The notes below the pieces were generated by a model. The model saw only the letters and a program-made list of their open reading frames with translations. It ran no database searches and had not been told where the DNA came from. DNA of 64,000 nucleotides from Hydrangea macrophylla. Taxonomy: Eukaryota; Streptophyta; Magnoliopsida; Cornales; Hydrangeaceae. The translations under genes and the position numbers were made by a program. Location of the stretch: the NCBI GenBank assembly GCA_033977485.1, contig CM066994.1:118010458-118074457 (forward strand), given 5' to 3'. Below, piece by piece: positions 36,601-46,134 of this stretch (positions are counted from its first letter, which is position 1; each line of letters starts with the position of its first letter).

Positions 36601-38307
36601 AGGACTCTGACTGAACTTTGAAGGGAGCAAATTTTGCTCCAATTTCTATTCTATTTGTGGGTATCTAGGCGATCAAAGCCATCTTTAAACCAAATAAGTG
36701 TGTCCACGAATGTTAGTGACGGCATGGTGTCAACATGAAAACCTTAACTACTCATAATAAGTGTGTCCACGAATGTTAGTGACGGCATGGCGTCAACATG
36801 AAAACCTTAACTACTCATAATTATCGTTGCACACTTGTCATCAAGACCATACTGAAAAACAAAAATAGATTTCATGGTAGAAGGGAAAAAGACAATAAAA
36901 CATAACACAGGGTATCCTATTGTTGAACCAAGAAGCTGCATAATCGAGATGCAAGTAAATAAAGCGAAAAACTAAGGATTTCCTCACCACATCAACAAAG
37001 GTCAGTAGGATAATATAGAAGTCAGCATACCCATAAAAACACGATGTAAGGTAAAGCAGAGTTACCTCTGCAGTCTCACTTTGGGTCAAAAGGGAAGCAT
37101 CTGTTTTTGCATTTACGAAACACCACTGCAAATGCCGGTTATACAAAAGCCTCAACGTGTGTGCATCGACAATCCAGTTCTCCCCAATCTTCACTCTTCT
37201 AATATCAGCGCCAAAACTAAGAATAGATGGTGTGTTACTCATATTATTACTCAATGTGCTTGCCACACCAATCCTTCCTCGAGATGGACTGGACATTCCC
37301 CTCGACGGAGAAGAGGTCGAAGATGTCACAAGCTTACTTGGAGAAGCAGCCCGAACAGCCCCACGTAGCGGTGAATAAAGTCCCCTGCTAGCCGAAATTC
37401 CTCGGGGTGATGATATAGGACTATCATATAATGATTTTTTCATTGTAATCAGCTTTGATGGTACTGTTGTATTCAAACCACTGTTCTTTGACACCGGAGA
37501 ACCTGGCTTATCAATCTCTTGCCAAAGCCTTGCCGGAACATTTTCAAAAGCTGAATTTGAATCTACAACAAGCTGAACCGGGTTTTCGAGCTTGGAATTG
37601 TTGGATTCGACTTTCAATCTACAATCCAATGAAGGTTTACTACTCTCAACGATCATAGATTGTTGTAATGCCATAACTAAACTCCTAGATCCACCCAATT
37701 TTTTCTTCTCAACAGTCCAATCCAAGCTCTTAGTCAAGGAACTCACCTGCCGTGATCTTCCAGGCCACCGGTGTTGATCAATTGGCTTCGAATTCTCTGT
37801 CTGATCCCTCGCCGGCGTCGCCACCACCTTCCTTCTCTCCGGCGTAACTTTCCTCACATTACTTAAACCAGTCACCGGCGCCGTCGCCGGCTTTCTAATA
37901 GGAAGCGAAAACGACTCTCCTTGAAACGAAACCGATAGGCTCCTCCTTGACGTGACCAATACCTTCGCTGCCGCCGACATCTCGCTAGCGCCGGCAGGCG
38001 TGTTCGGCCGTGGCGTCGCAAGCCTTCTCCGCTCCGCCGACTGCCACCGCTTCGCCGGCGTCACCGGAACCGTTCTCGAAACGACCGGCGATGGAGAGCG
38101 CCACGAAGAATTCGAATTTGTGGAAGTCGACGAAGTAGAAGACAAGTACCGAGAAGTGACTTCTCTGGATTTAGGTCTCCGATTGCCAAAGACGCCATTG
38201 TCGACCTCAGAGGGCAACAATGGAGTCCTCTTCGTCTTCGAATTCTGGTGAATCGTACCTTGTGGTGAAGACTTAGGGTTTAGTGAAGAAGACAGAGCAG
38301 CGACCAT
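18471..38307 (-). CDS. QWRF2: QWRF motif-containing protein (DUF566), SCO3/QWRF2-like, six exons
   Basis: Exons, in transcript order: 38307-37066, 21061-20942, 20251-20135, 20023-19934, 18839-18732, 18545-18471. All introns are GT-AG and all joins are phase 0. The total is 1,752 bp, 583 residues plus TAA. The first 360 residues are basic and Ser/Pro-rich, with SxSSPSRG-type repeats, probably disordered and microtubule-binding. From about residue 380 the conserved DUF566 region runs LRLLYNRHLQW...NAW...LYYILKGQ...MYLDEWDLLD...SSSLSGAIAALEAS...LRLPVVGGA...DVMQAMASSIC. Family members are plant microtubule-associated proteins (SCO3, augmin-subunit relatives) acting in cortical and division microtubule arrays. 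Intron 1 is 16,004 bp and full of transposons, yet the frame is intact. The hallmark QWRF reads QWCF (residues 394-397). Paralogue assignment within the family is less certain than the family itself. Confidence 0.93.
18732..18839 (-). CDS. QWRF2: QWRF gene exon 5 (36 codons)
   Basis: Acceptor TAATAG before 18839, donor GTATGG after 18732. It encodes VEQVNSLMSELLN through ILTALQ, a predicted coiled-coil helix near the C-terminus. Phase 0. Confidence 0.9.
19934..20023 (-). CDS. QWRF2: QWRF gene exon 4 (30 codons)
   Basis: Acceptor CTACAG before 20023, donor GTGATA after 19934. It encodes ADTQNVKDAICSAVDVMQAM and ends PLLSK, matching the VDVMQAM block of the family. Too short to be seen as an isolated ORF. 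Confidence 0.9.
20135..20251 (-). CDS. QWRF2: QWRF gene exon 3 (39 codons)
   Basis: Acceptor ATGCAG before 20251, donor GTATGC after 20135. It encodes IMYLDEWDLLDSNHSSSLSG and the TLRLPVVGGAR end, the most conserved stretch of the family C-terminal domain. Phase 0. Confidence 0.92.
20581..20654. repeat. (GT)n(GA)n microsatellite in QWRF intron 2
   Basis: Alternating GT/GC followed by about 11 GA units inside the 690-bp intron 2. Likely length-polymorphic. Confidence 0.85.
20942..21061 (-). CDS. QWRF2: QWRF gene exon 2 (40 codons)
   Basis: Acceptor ATCAG before 21061, donor GTAATA after 20942. It encodes KSLYNAWVTTMKLCHS through LYYILKGQ, the DUF566 helix with the conserved NAW and LKGQ blocks. 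Phase 0 at both ends. Confidence 0.92.
22085..22330. repeat. 131-bp tandem duplication with GA tracts
   Basis: The unit starting GGTGTTCTTGGTATAC occurs at 22085 and again at 22216, each followed by a (GA)n run. The copies differ at only a few positions. Confidence 0.85.
22462..23216. repeat. Cluster of inverted and direct repeats around a foldback MITE
   Basis: A block with CCTCGCCAGCTCACAGC and TACCGTAGGTAATCCG occurs in direct orientation near 22580-22700 and 22800-22890, and in inverted orientation at about 23116-23216. A separate inverted pair around GCATTCAATGGCGCAA links 22462-22510 with 22690-22736. A MITE with TTATTCAGTGAG ends occupies about 22908-23090. Together they could form a large foldback structure. 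Family unassigned. Confidence 0.65.
24298..25872 (-). repeat. LARD 3' LTR (left copy)
   Basis: Begins TGTATGAGTTC and ends CTATCTACA. About 99% alike to the right copy by eye. The 128-codon reading frame shared by both LTRs is low-complexity Ser/Leu/Thr and is not a gene. Confidence 0.92.
26760..27560. repeat. Degenerate GAGAGCGTGATGCTCGTGCC repeats in LARD interior
   Basis: The motif GAGAGCGTG(A/T)TGCTCGTGCC and its variants recur about a dozen times at irregular spacing, separated by short GGAGATATGGAGATTA-like stretches. No open frame spans them. Confidence 0.75.
29140..29680. repeat. About 45-bp tandem repeats in LARD interior
   Basis: Roughly ten degenerate copies of GGAGATTCAACAGATGAAAT followed by GTGCCGCGGTCCGC-like sequence. 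Spacing is fairly regular at 40-55 bp. They probably arose by slippage within the element and carry no ORF. Confidence 0.78.
29952..30189. repeat. 119-bp tandem pair in LARD interior
   Basis: Copies start GTTTCCGAGTG at 29952 and 30071 and share GAGAGATAGAGAGTTT and CCTCGGAGAGAGGGGTCC. They lie in a strongly purine-biased tract (about 29700-30270). Confidence 0.82.
30425..30675. mobile_element. Stowaway MITE (Tc1/mariner), 251 bp, inside the LARD
   Basis: CTCCCTCCGTCCCATTTTAT ends in inverted orientation, flanked by TA dinucleotides (30423-30424, 30676-30677). Both the termini and the TA target site are diagnostic of Stowaway. Confidence 0.95.
31625..33199 (-). repeat. LARD 5' LTR (right copy)
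   Basis: Begins TGTGTGAGTTC next to the primer-site-like sequence and ends CTATCTACA before target duplication AAATG. In minus orientation this is the promoter-bearing LTR, transcribed in the same direction as the QWRF gene. Confidence 0.92.
33301..33880. mobile_element. Tourist-like (PIF/Harbinger) MITE, 580 bp
   Basis: The left end GGCCACGTTTGGCGTGCC and right end (reverse complement TGCCTCATTTGGTAGGCC) are loosely inverted. They are flanked by TTA on both sides (33298-33300, 33881-33883), as expected of Harbinger-type MITEs. The interior contains a poly-C run and a (GT)n microsatellite at about 33636-33674. The right end is partly duplicated (AGGCATTAGAAGTTAGAGTA twice). Confidence 0.72.
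34766..35245. repeat. 240-bp tandem duplication
   Basis: 34766-35005 and 35006-35245 differ by about one base. The unit carries hAT-like ACGAGCC/GAGCCGAGC motifs. Because 240 is a multiple of three, a reading frame runs through both copies, but composition and lack of similarity argue it is not a gene. Confidence 0.9.
36693..36818. repeat. 63-bp tandem duplication in intron 1
   Basis: 36693-36755 and 36756-36818 are alike except for one base (GGTGTC versus GGCGTC). It is only about 250 bp inside the intron from exon 1. Confidence 0.9.
37066..38307 (-). CDS. QWRF2: QWRF gene exon 1 (414 codons)
   Basis: ATG at 38307 has purine-rich context (ACAATGG) and is the first in frame. The exon encodes the disordered basic N-terminal region and the start of DUF566, and ends ACT-GCA-GAG before GTAACT (donor at 37065). 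An ORF call that runs on to 36841 is read-through into the intron. The Cys codon of QWCF is TGT at 37122-37120. Confidence 0.93.
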
Positions 38308-38417
38308 TGTTGTTCAGAGCATTCACATCTCATTTCTCAAAGCCTCGCAATCTCAAACCCTAAACTCTCTAATAAATGTACATATTTACGCTGAATTTAT
38401 GAGAGAGAAAGTGTAAG

Positions 38418-38451
<34 letters not shown>

Positions 38452-38507
38452 TGATTGTGATTTAAGAGAGAAAATTACCAGAGGAAATGTGACCGTTACG
38501 CAATACC

Positions 38508-38542
<35 letters not shown>

Positions 38543-38600
38543 GTGGCCTTTTGTGGGGGAAGTTGTGAAGGCGTGATTTGGGAGCGCAAGTGCATAACCG
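38308..38600 (-). promoter_or_regulatory. QWRF2: QWRF 5' UTR/promoter with CT microsatellites
   Basis: On the coding strand this is CT-rich, with two (CT)n runs (about 38418-38448 and 38511-38540). Pyrimidine-rich repeats just upstream of the start are common in plant 5' UTRs and core promoters. No clear TATA box was found. Confidence 0.5.
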
Positions 38601-38932
38601 TTGGTACTAAAGTGTATGCGTAACTACGAGTTATGTGTTGCAGCGGTGTTGTGTGACTGAGGTTTGGACAAACAGTCGGTTCAGTTTCAAATCATAAAGT
38701 TTGTTTCGGATTGTTTGGTTCGAGTTGCGAATTTTAATATCGAAATTCGAATTGAAATAAATTTTGAAAATATGGTTCAGTTTCGAAATTAAAGTTCAGG
38801 TTCAATTCGAAATTTCGGATTGAAATTCAACCGAAGTTTTTTTTGAGAGCGTAAGCGCATAATCGTTAGTACTAAAGTGTATACGTAACTACTACAACTA
38901 CTACGAGTAATGTGTTGTAGCGGTGTTGTGTG
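38581..38932. repeat. Duplicated about 75-bp promoter-proximal segment
   Basis: GTACTAAAGTGTATGCGTAA through GCGGTGTTGTGTGA near 38581-38655 recurs at about 38846-38932 with extra CTACTACAA. The pair brackets a GTTCGGTTTCGAAATT-like low-complexity stretch. Confidence 0.75.
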
Positions 38933-40133
38933 ATAATAGTATTATACTAGGCGGGAGGGAGAGGTGACGAGTTTCTAAGCATTGTATGAAATGTTTATTT
39001 ATTAATTAGGCTTAAATTGTTGCCCTTTTAAGTTAATTTATTATTGTCATATACCATAGTAAAATTTGTTCATTAGAGAACTACCCTCTTATCCTTTTTT
39101 TAAGTCTCCTAATCTACATTTCCAGAAAGGAAAATGTTCAGTACATTGATTTTGTGTACCTAAATTATCTACCTACTGATGTGTCGTGACAATTTTGAAA
39201 TTAATTCGAACTTTGTGTAGTAACTGATGAATAATTTTTTAAAATCAATATCTGCAGGTGTATTATTTAAGTGTTCCGTTTAAGTGTACCTATCATTACT
39301 CTTCCAAAAATTAACATAGAGATGGTCAGCACCTGGTGTTACTAAATTTTTTGAAAAGAAAATGATATTGTTTAGAAATATAGAATGGAATGTTGAAATT
39401 GAAGTATAGTTCCACACAATTTCAATTTTAATTTCCTATCCCTAAAAAACAACGTAAGTTTTTCTTTCTTTTTTATTTTTATTTTAAAGAAAATTTAAAA
39501 CCAGTTCATTGTCATCTCGGCCAATTAATGTTTGTTAATTGGTATACATTTTATTTTCTTATTTTATAATGCATATTTGCTGGAAATAAGAAAATCACAT
39601 TCTAGATTGTGAAAAGCTTGTATAACTTAGCCAATTAAAATTTAAGTTGTTAGACTAATTTACTACTTCTAACTTATTTCCAAATCTCAAAAAAAAAAAA
39701 AAAAAAAAACACAAACACAATTCTTTCTATTTATTTTAGCCCCTTCAAGGAACAGGTATTACGCTGCCCATAAACCAAGTTGTAGCAAAAGCCAACATTA
39801 AATATTGATGTAGAAAAAGAGTTAGCTTGAATTGACAAACTCAACTCCTGCTGTTGAATTGCAGAAAATTATAAATCAATCACAAAAAAGTGCGATTAGT
39901 TAGAAACTGCTTTTAACAAATTTCAATTTTAATTGAATCGCAAAAATATATATAAGTTGTTGCCAAGTAGACCCATCGAAGGAAAGGCAGAGAAATTCTA
40001 ATAAGGTATGTAGAAAATGATTAAACACGTAGTTACAAAGTCCTTTTCATTTAATAATATCACTTTAGAGCATTCTTTATTATATTAATTAAGGTATATA
40101 GTATATAAGGTATATAATAAGCAATAGTGCTAG
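38933..40133. other. Intergenic, nothing recognised
   Basis: AT-rich with short homopolymer runs (poly-A near 39690). No ORF, RNA gene or repeat structure seen. Confidence 0.6.
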
Positions 40134-40534
40134 GGTGCACCTCGGGGTGGACACGAGCAGAGCCGCTCAACAAGGGCTCGAAGCTCGGCTCTGCTCGGCT
40201 TGATAAAGGCTAGGCTCAGCTCGCTCATTTAAGCTTGTAAACACGATCGATTAAGGCTTAGTTTGGCCTCCATTTTGGTGCTTCTCCTTTTTTAAAGTAT
40301 AATTTTATGTTAATTAATGGGTTATCTAGGTATTAAATTCATTTTAGTGTAACTTTATTATAGTAGGTCTACTCCTAAAAACATTTTGGTGATAGGTCCA
40401 CAAATTTAATTTTGGACCACACTACCCTTCTCTATCCAGATATGCACAATCATTGCTAAAAAAATTGACTTTTTAAATTCAAAATCATATCTAATGTAAT
40501 ATCTATAAATATATATATATACCCAAAATCTAGT

Positions 40535-40538
<4 letters not shown>

Positions 40539-40587
<49 letters not shown>

Positions 40588-40594
40588 GGGGGGG
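40539..40594. repeat. (GA)n followed by poly-G
   Basis: About 19 GA units and then some 18 G. Assembly length uncertain. Confidence 0.85.
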
Positions 40595-42494
40595 CTCCAC
40601 CACCACCTCCGATCTGAATCCTCCAGTTCCTCCGCCCTCATCACCACCGCACACAGCAAGTTCTCCTCCAACGGCTATGATCTCGCTTGGGCCAATAACT
40701 CCATCGATGTCTCCGATCGGCTCCTCCTCATGTCTTCCAAGTTTCAATCTCTCATCGTCGATCTAATCTCTCTTTCGATGTCGATAATCGTCGCCATCTT
40801 TGGCCACGCCTCAACCAGTGGCTTCATCCTTGCTCTGAGCCACGACTATAACTTGATGAGAAGGGATTGAGGGTTTCTCTATATGAGCGAAGTGGACATT
40901 GGGCTTAAGATTCCGGCTTGGTTCAGTTTTGGTTTTTGATTCAAAATATTATGGGTTTTAGCTTCAATTTTGGTTATTTTGCTTCGGTGATGTGTAGTGT
41001 TAAAACTTTTTATTTTCACCAATTTGTTTACTCATTTTCAGTGTAAAAAATGTGCTAATTTTTAGTGTAGAAATGTGTTGAGTTTACACTTATTCATTGA
41101 TTTTCAGTGTAAAAATTGACTCTTGTTGGGTTTTGTTTTGATTAATGATGATGGCTTTGTTTCGATCATGATTTTTTTGTGCTTTTACTGAATTTCAGTG
41201 TAAAAAATGTGTTGATTGTCAGTGTAAAATTTTGTTGATTTACATACTTGTTCACTAATTTTCTGTGTAAGATTTGTTCTCTCTCTCTCTCCTACGCGCC
41301 GTTTATCTACAATACAACTCATTTTCCAATGTCCTCCCAACTTGATTTTGTGTGATTTTTTGTTCCAAAATTTGGTTAATTGTTCAATGATGTGAAATTT
41401 TACACTAGTGACAAATTTCTTGTATGTTACTTTGCTTGTTATGAGATAGTGAGAAATGATGTGAAATATTACACCAGTTAGAAAATTCTTGTATTTTTGC
41501 TTGTTATGAGATAGTGACAAATTCTATACAATAGAAATTTAATTTGACACTGAATTTTTTCATCAATAGTGAGAAATTTCATACAGTGATAAAATATATT
41601 GTAAAATTATACACTGTAACCTAGTGTAAAAATGAACAATGATTAAGTGATGCCTACTGGATATGTTTTGGTCCTTTCATGCCATACTTGTGAACAGGAT
41701 TTTGAAAATCCAGTGAAAATTGCACACTGATAATGCAATGTAAAATTGACAAAAATTAGCTGGATTTAAATCAGTTACCTAAAATCAGTTACCTAACAAA
41801 AGGAGATTTAAATCACAAATTAAATGATTCAATTTTTGACTATATAACCAACTATCTGTATTTAATATGCATGTATATATATATATATATATATATACAC
41901 ACGCACATGCTAATTATTTGTTCAAAAAAATAACTCCTCAATTAAAGGGATGTCCATAACCAAAAATCACAATAATATCCTAGTAGTATTACCATAAATA
42001 ATTGAATGTATGTATATATATATCTGTATATAATTCTGTATATAACACTTGTGGGTAAAAAGGTAAAATTAGTTACCTCAATTTGGGGATTTTACTATTT
42101 TTGGACCTATTGCCAACATTTTTTTTAAGTTGGGCCTAATTAAAAAATCTTTGGTAGAGAGGGATTTATGGCTAGTTTCCTATTAATTCATTTAGTAACT
42201 AGTTTATGAGATTTGCAAAAATTGAACTTATACTTTTTTGGGGGGAGCTTTTAAAAGCTCTAGAATGGAGCTTTTAAGAGCTCAAGGTTGCTTTTTGGTT
42301 TCATGATTTTTTTTTGAAGAATAATGTGTCACTTGTACAAAATTATCAAACAACTTAATAATAAATTTCATAAGCTACTTTTAAAAAGCCACGTGGAGGC
42401 CAAATTAAGCCTAAGGCTCACGAGCAAGTTCGTAAAAAAGCTCGTTAATAGTTTTGTATAGTAACTTATATACATATATATACACATATACAGT

Positions 42495-42667
42495 CAGGCT
42501 CTAAGGAGGGCGCCCTCTCTTTATTAAAGAGATGACCTCTGTTTTGGCCATCAGATCATGTTTTCATTAATGACAGTTTTGTCATTTCACAATTTTTTAA
42601 CACGATCCAATGACCAAAACAGAGGTCCTCTCTTTAATAAAAAAAGGGCGCCCTCTTTAGAGAATCT
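42495..42667. mobile_element. Foldback MITE nested in the hAT element
   Basis: Inverted arms of about 65 bp share CTAAGGAGGGCGCCCT, TTTATTAAAGAGA and GACCTCTGTTTTGG. The loop is only about 40 bp. The family is unassigned and the ends are approximate. Confidence 0.75.
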
Positions 42668-42928
42668 TTGTATATATATATATATATTTATTTATTACAA
42701 AACTATATAATTTAGAGAAAATATGACAAACCTCGTAAATAGGCTTGATAATTAAATGACTGATTTATCATTAAATTGTTTAGTTTTAATGGGGCACACA
42801 AAAAAGGTCATGCAAAAGCTCGCGATCACTTGAAAGCTCGGTTCATTTGAGCCGTGAGCAAGCTCGCAAGTTCGTGAAAAAGCTCGCGAGCAAACTCGGC
42901 CCGGCTCGTGTCCACCCCTAGGTACACC

Positions 42929-44413
42929 CTTACATACCCAAAAAGCATCCACACTCCTGATGTGAACCAATGAGAAAAGACTGATAGTAGACCCCGCAAT
43001 CTCTATCTCTCTTCTCATTGATCCACCTCAAAGTGTGAATGTTTTTTGAATGTGTAAGGGTATGTCCCAAACATTACTCTATAATATGCGATCCATTCTC
43101 ATATTTAAATTTTAATAATTCTTGAATTGACTAAATAGATAGATGGTAGACATAACTGAGAAACTTTAGCAACCAATTATTAAAATTAGCAAGTCATTAG
43201 TGATAACCATAGGCAAACAACCTTTCGATAATCTCACTTCAACCTTTCTAATCCTTGGACCAAAACCAAGGGGCCCTTTTGCATCCAATCCCCTTTTGTC
43301 AGGGAGAAACTATCTCGTGTGACAATTATACCTGTATATGTGTCTTTTATTATAATTTGAGTATTTTGTGAGTTCTAAGTGGATCTTATAGAAATGAAGG
43401 GATCACAGTAGCTATCACACGGTGTGACAACTACATGAAATAATTTCTCCTAGTTAGGAATGGAAGTACATAAGGTCCGAGGCATGTGCCCTCCCTTAAC
43501 TATTGACATTTTTTAATCCTATTTATTTGATAATTTATGTATCTGTGTTTCTTCTAAAATTTTTAATTAACCTCTTCTAAACTCAAAATTCTCACTTTGG
43601 TTCTTAAATTTTCTAATTTTCTTTAATGAACATCTTATTTACTCAATTGGCCTTAATACTTAAGGCCTTATGGACATCCGGCCCCTTATATATGTGAGTG
43701 GTTTACAAGAATGTATTAAATTCACATCCTGTAAAATCAACAATAACATCAACTGTTTTGCTCTTGCCCATCATGCAGAATAAATTTCAAATTAATAGGA
43801 TATCTTTTCATATTAGATTCAAACAATTAATAAATTTATTTATTTATTATTGTACAATCAAAATTTGAATATAAAATGACAGACTAATTCTGAATTTAGT
43901 GTACATAGGTTTCATGAGATAACCACATTTAAAATCATATTATGAAACTTTTCTAACAAATAAAGTAATAATAATTAATAGCTCAAATAACATCCAAGTA
44001 GTTGTCAACACAAAAACTCATAGTCCTTCATCTTCCAAACGCAGCATAAGTAACATCTAAGGGCTCAAAATCAAAAGCACATTGTGGACAATAACACATG
44101 TATTTGAGCATGACCAATGTGATGTGAGGACCACTTAAAAGATTCATTCCTTCTTCAACACTTAAAATAAAAAAAAAAAAGTCCCTCCTTTTCCCCTTTT
44201 TATTATCTACAAAATGAGCCCATACCTTTTACTTTTATACAGATATTTTCTTTCTTTTCTTTTTATGTTTTCTTCGAAAAAGGGTTCAACAGCTTTTTCT
44301 TTCTTTACATCAAACAACTTTTTCTATATATGTTCAGATCTATTAATGAAAAATGTAGCCCTCCCACCAACTTGACAATTAAGAACATCACAAAAGAAAG
44401 ATGGCAAAATTAT
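42929..44413. other. Intergenic, with one possible MITE
   Basis: No gene supported. About 43303-43453 has inverted ends (GGGAGAAACTATCTCGTGTG left, and a right end with GGAGAAATTATTTCATGT as reverse complement), suggesting a small MITE. The rest is AT-rich with nothing recognised. Confidence 0.5.
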
Positions 44414-45479
44414 TGTAAGCAGTTTTGCATTTGCACAAACACTCCACAATCGTTGAATGTAGGGGCGTAAGTTATTTTCACAAAACCGAACCGACCGGTT
44501 CTGTCGGTTTTGATCGGCTTCTAACCCTAACAGTCGGTCTGCGGTATCGGATTTTTAAAAACTGAATTTTTGGTTCGATTTGCGGTGTTCCCTATAGTGG
44601 ACCGCATACCGACCGAACACCGACCGAACTTTCTTTATATAAAAACTTAAGGAAAAAATATAATATGCATATAGTTATGTACTAAAGAAACTTCTAAACC
44701 TAGCCCCTTTCTCTCTAAACTTCTAAACCTAGCCTCCATTCTATCCAACTACGCAATTGGGAGAGGAGATCAGAGACGATGAACTTATGAAATATAAAGG
44801 ATGAAGGAAAGTGTCACGCCCCGACGTAGCATAAATATGGAAAGCGTTTAATTTCCTTTATGGATCTGTAGGTCGTGACAGTTTGAAGGATCGATTCCGT
44901 CCCAAACGTCGAACAATATAAAACCATAAATCAGAGTAGAGCAATCAAGGCTTACAAATATTTTTCTAACTTATTACATATTACAGCACGGGGTCTCTAA
45001 AGGCACAAACCGCCTTGAATCAAAACAATAACTTAGTATCTATTACAGTTATCCTTATTACAAAATCAGTTCAACTTAAAGCATATAACAGTAAACTCTG
45101 TTTCCAGCTGTTGTTCTCAATTCGCATAGTCATAACGTTCATCCTGATCATAACCTGAAAAACTTGAACACGAATGTCCAGGACGCATCAACGTCGTCAA
45201 CTTCAAGAAGCTGGTGAGTATTAAAAACATAACTTTGAATGTAAAACATATTCATTTACCATTTTTCAATTCTCATTTAAATCCACAAGTTTATATTTAA
45301 GATAAAGAGTTTGTTTTAGAAAAACAACCACAATGTTATTTGAGAGATAAATTCACATATATGTGACCGTGTATGAGAACAATACACCATCTCATCTTAC
45401 CGACTCTTTTCTCTCGACAAAAATCCAACAACCCACCATCACACACCGGTATCTTTGAAACGCTAAGATGGCCACACTT

Positions 45480-45815
45480 TAGCACAGGGGTGCCAGGGAA
45501 TGTCCAGTTTGTCTCACACTTTGGTCCGGGGTACCAGGGAGTGTCCATTGCCTCACACTTTGACTACCTAATCCGCCATGCAAATATCGGAGGAACCCTC
45601 ACGTAGTATTTAGACTCGGGTATCAGGGAGTGTCCGTAGGCCACACTTTAGCACTTCCATGGGTGCCAGGGAATGTCCAAGTTCGGCTTCACACACTTTG
45701 ACGCTACCATGGTCGTCAGGGAGTGTCTAGTTTTGCCACCATCGCATTTCAAAGACACCCTCGCCGTAATCTCAATCACAACACACTTTGGTACTCACTT
45801 ACCAGGGAGTGTCCA
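45480..45815. repeat. CCAGGGARTGTCC minisatellite in LTR C
   Basis: Six copies of CCAGGGAGTGTCC or close variants, at about 45486, 45531, 45621, 45663, 45713 and 45800, interleaved with CACACTTTG/CACACTTTAG. The same array is in the other LTR (about 54412-54740). Confidence 0.85.
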
Positions 45816-46134
45816 CATCACATTCTTAACCGCACTCACTATGCCACACTGACCATTACTCTTTTCCAAACTGACCAACATTCACACTCACCATGCATGT
45901 ACAACTGACACCACATGTATGTCATGAAACTTTAAAACATGAGGCAATTTGCTGATTTATACAAACGACACACGCACGAGAATTGATAAGTCACAATACA
46001 ACGTTTTAATCGTCCAAGCATAACCATTTAAGATTCTGATTTAATAAATTTCCCAAACAGAGCCTTAACAGTTCCTAAAATACCACCCAAACAGTTTCTT
46101 AACACAAAACAAGCAAGGACTAGAAACTGCCAGA

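Larger units (their letters stand above)
21062..37065 (-). other. QWRF2: QWRF intron 1, 16,004 bp, transposon nest
   Basis: Bounded by donor GTAACT at 37065-37060 and acceptor ATCAG at 21066-21062. In order from low coordinates it holds hAT-like GAGCTCG-rich sequence with a duplicated 300-bp block, two foldback MITE clusters, the 8.9-kb LARD, a Tourist-like MITE, a 240-bp tandem pair, and a 63-bp tandem pair. Stretches without a named element (about 35511-36690, 36819-37065) show nothing further. Confidence 0.88.
40142..42920. mobile_element. hAT-type element, 2,779 bp, non-autonomous
   Basis: Ends TCGGGGTGGACACGAG (left) and TAGGGGTGGACACGAG (right, reverse complement) form 16-bp inverted repeats with one mismatch. 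They are flanked by 8-bp near-duplicates GGTGCACC (40134-40141) and GGTACACC (42921-42928). TAGGG-type ends and 8-bp target sites fit Ac-like hAT elements. Subterminal regions are rich in GCTCG motifs. No transposase is visible. The interior has a GA/poly-G tract, an 87-codon open frame without a start (40598-40870), repeated TTTTCAGTGTAAAA motifs and a nested MITE. Confidence 0.82.

Noticed and set aside
36841..37065. C-terminal extension of the QWRF exon 1 ORF
   Set aside because: Read-through past a clear GAG|GTAACT donor. Family homology continues at 21061 instead.
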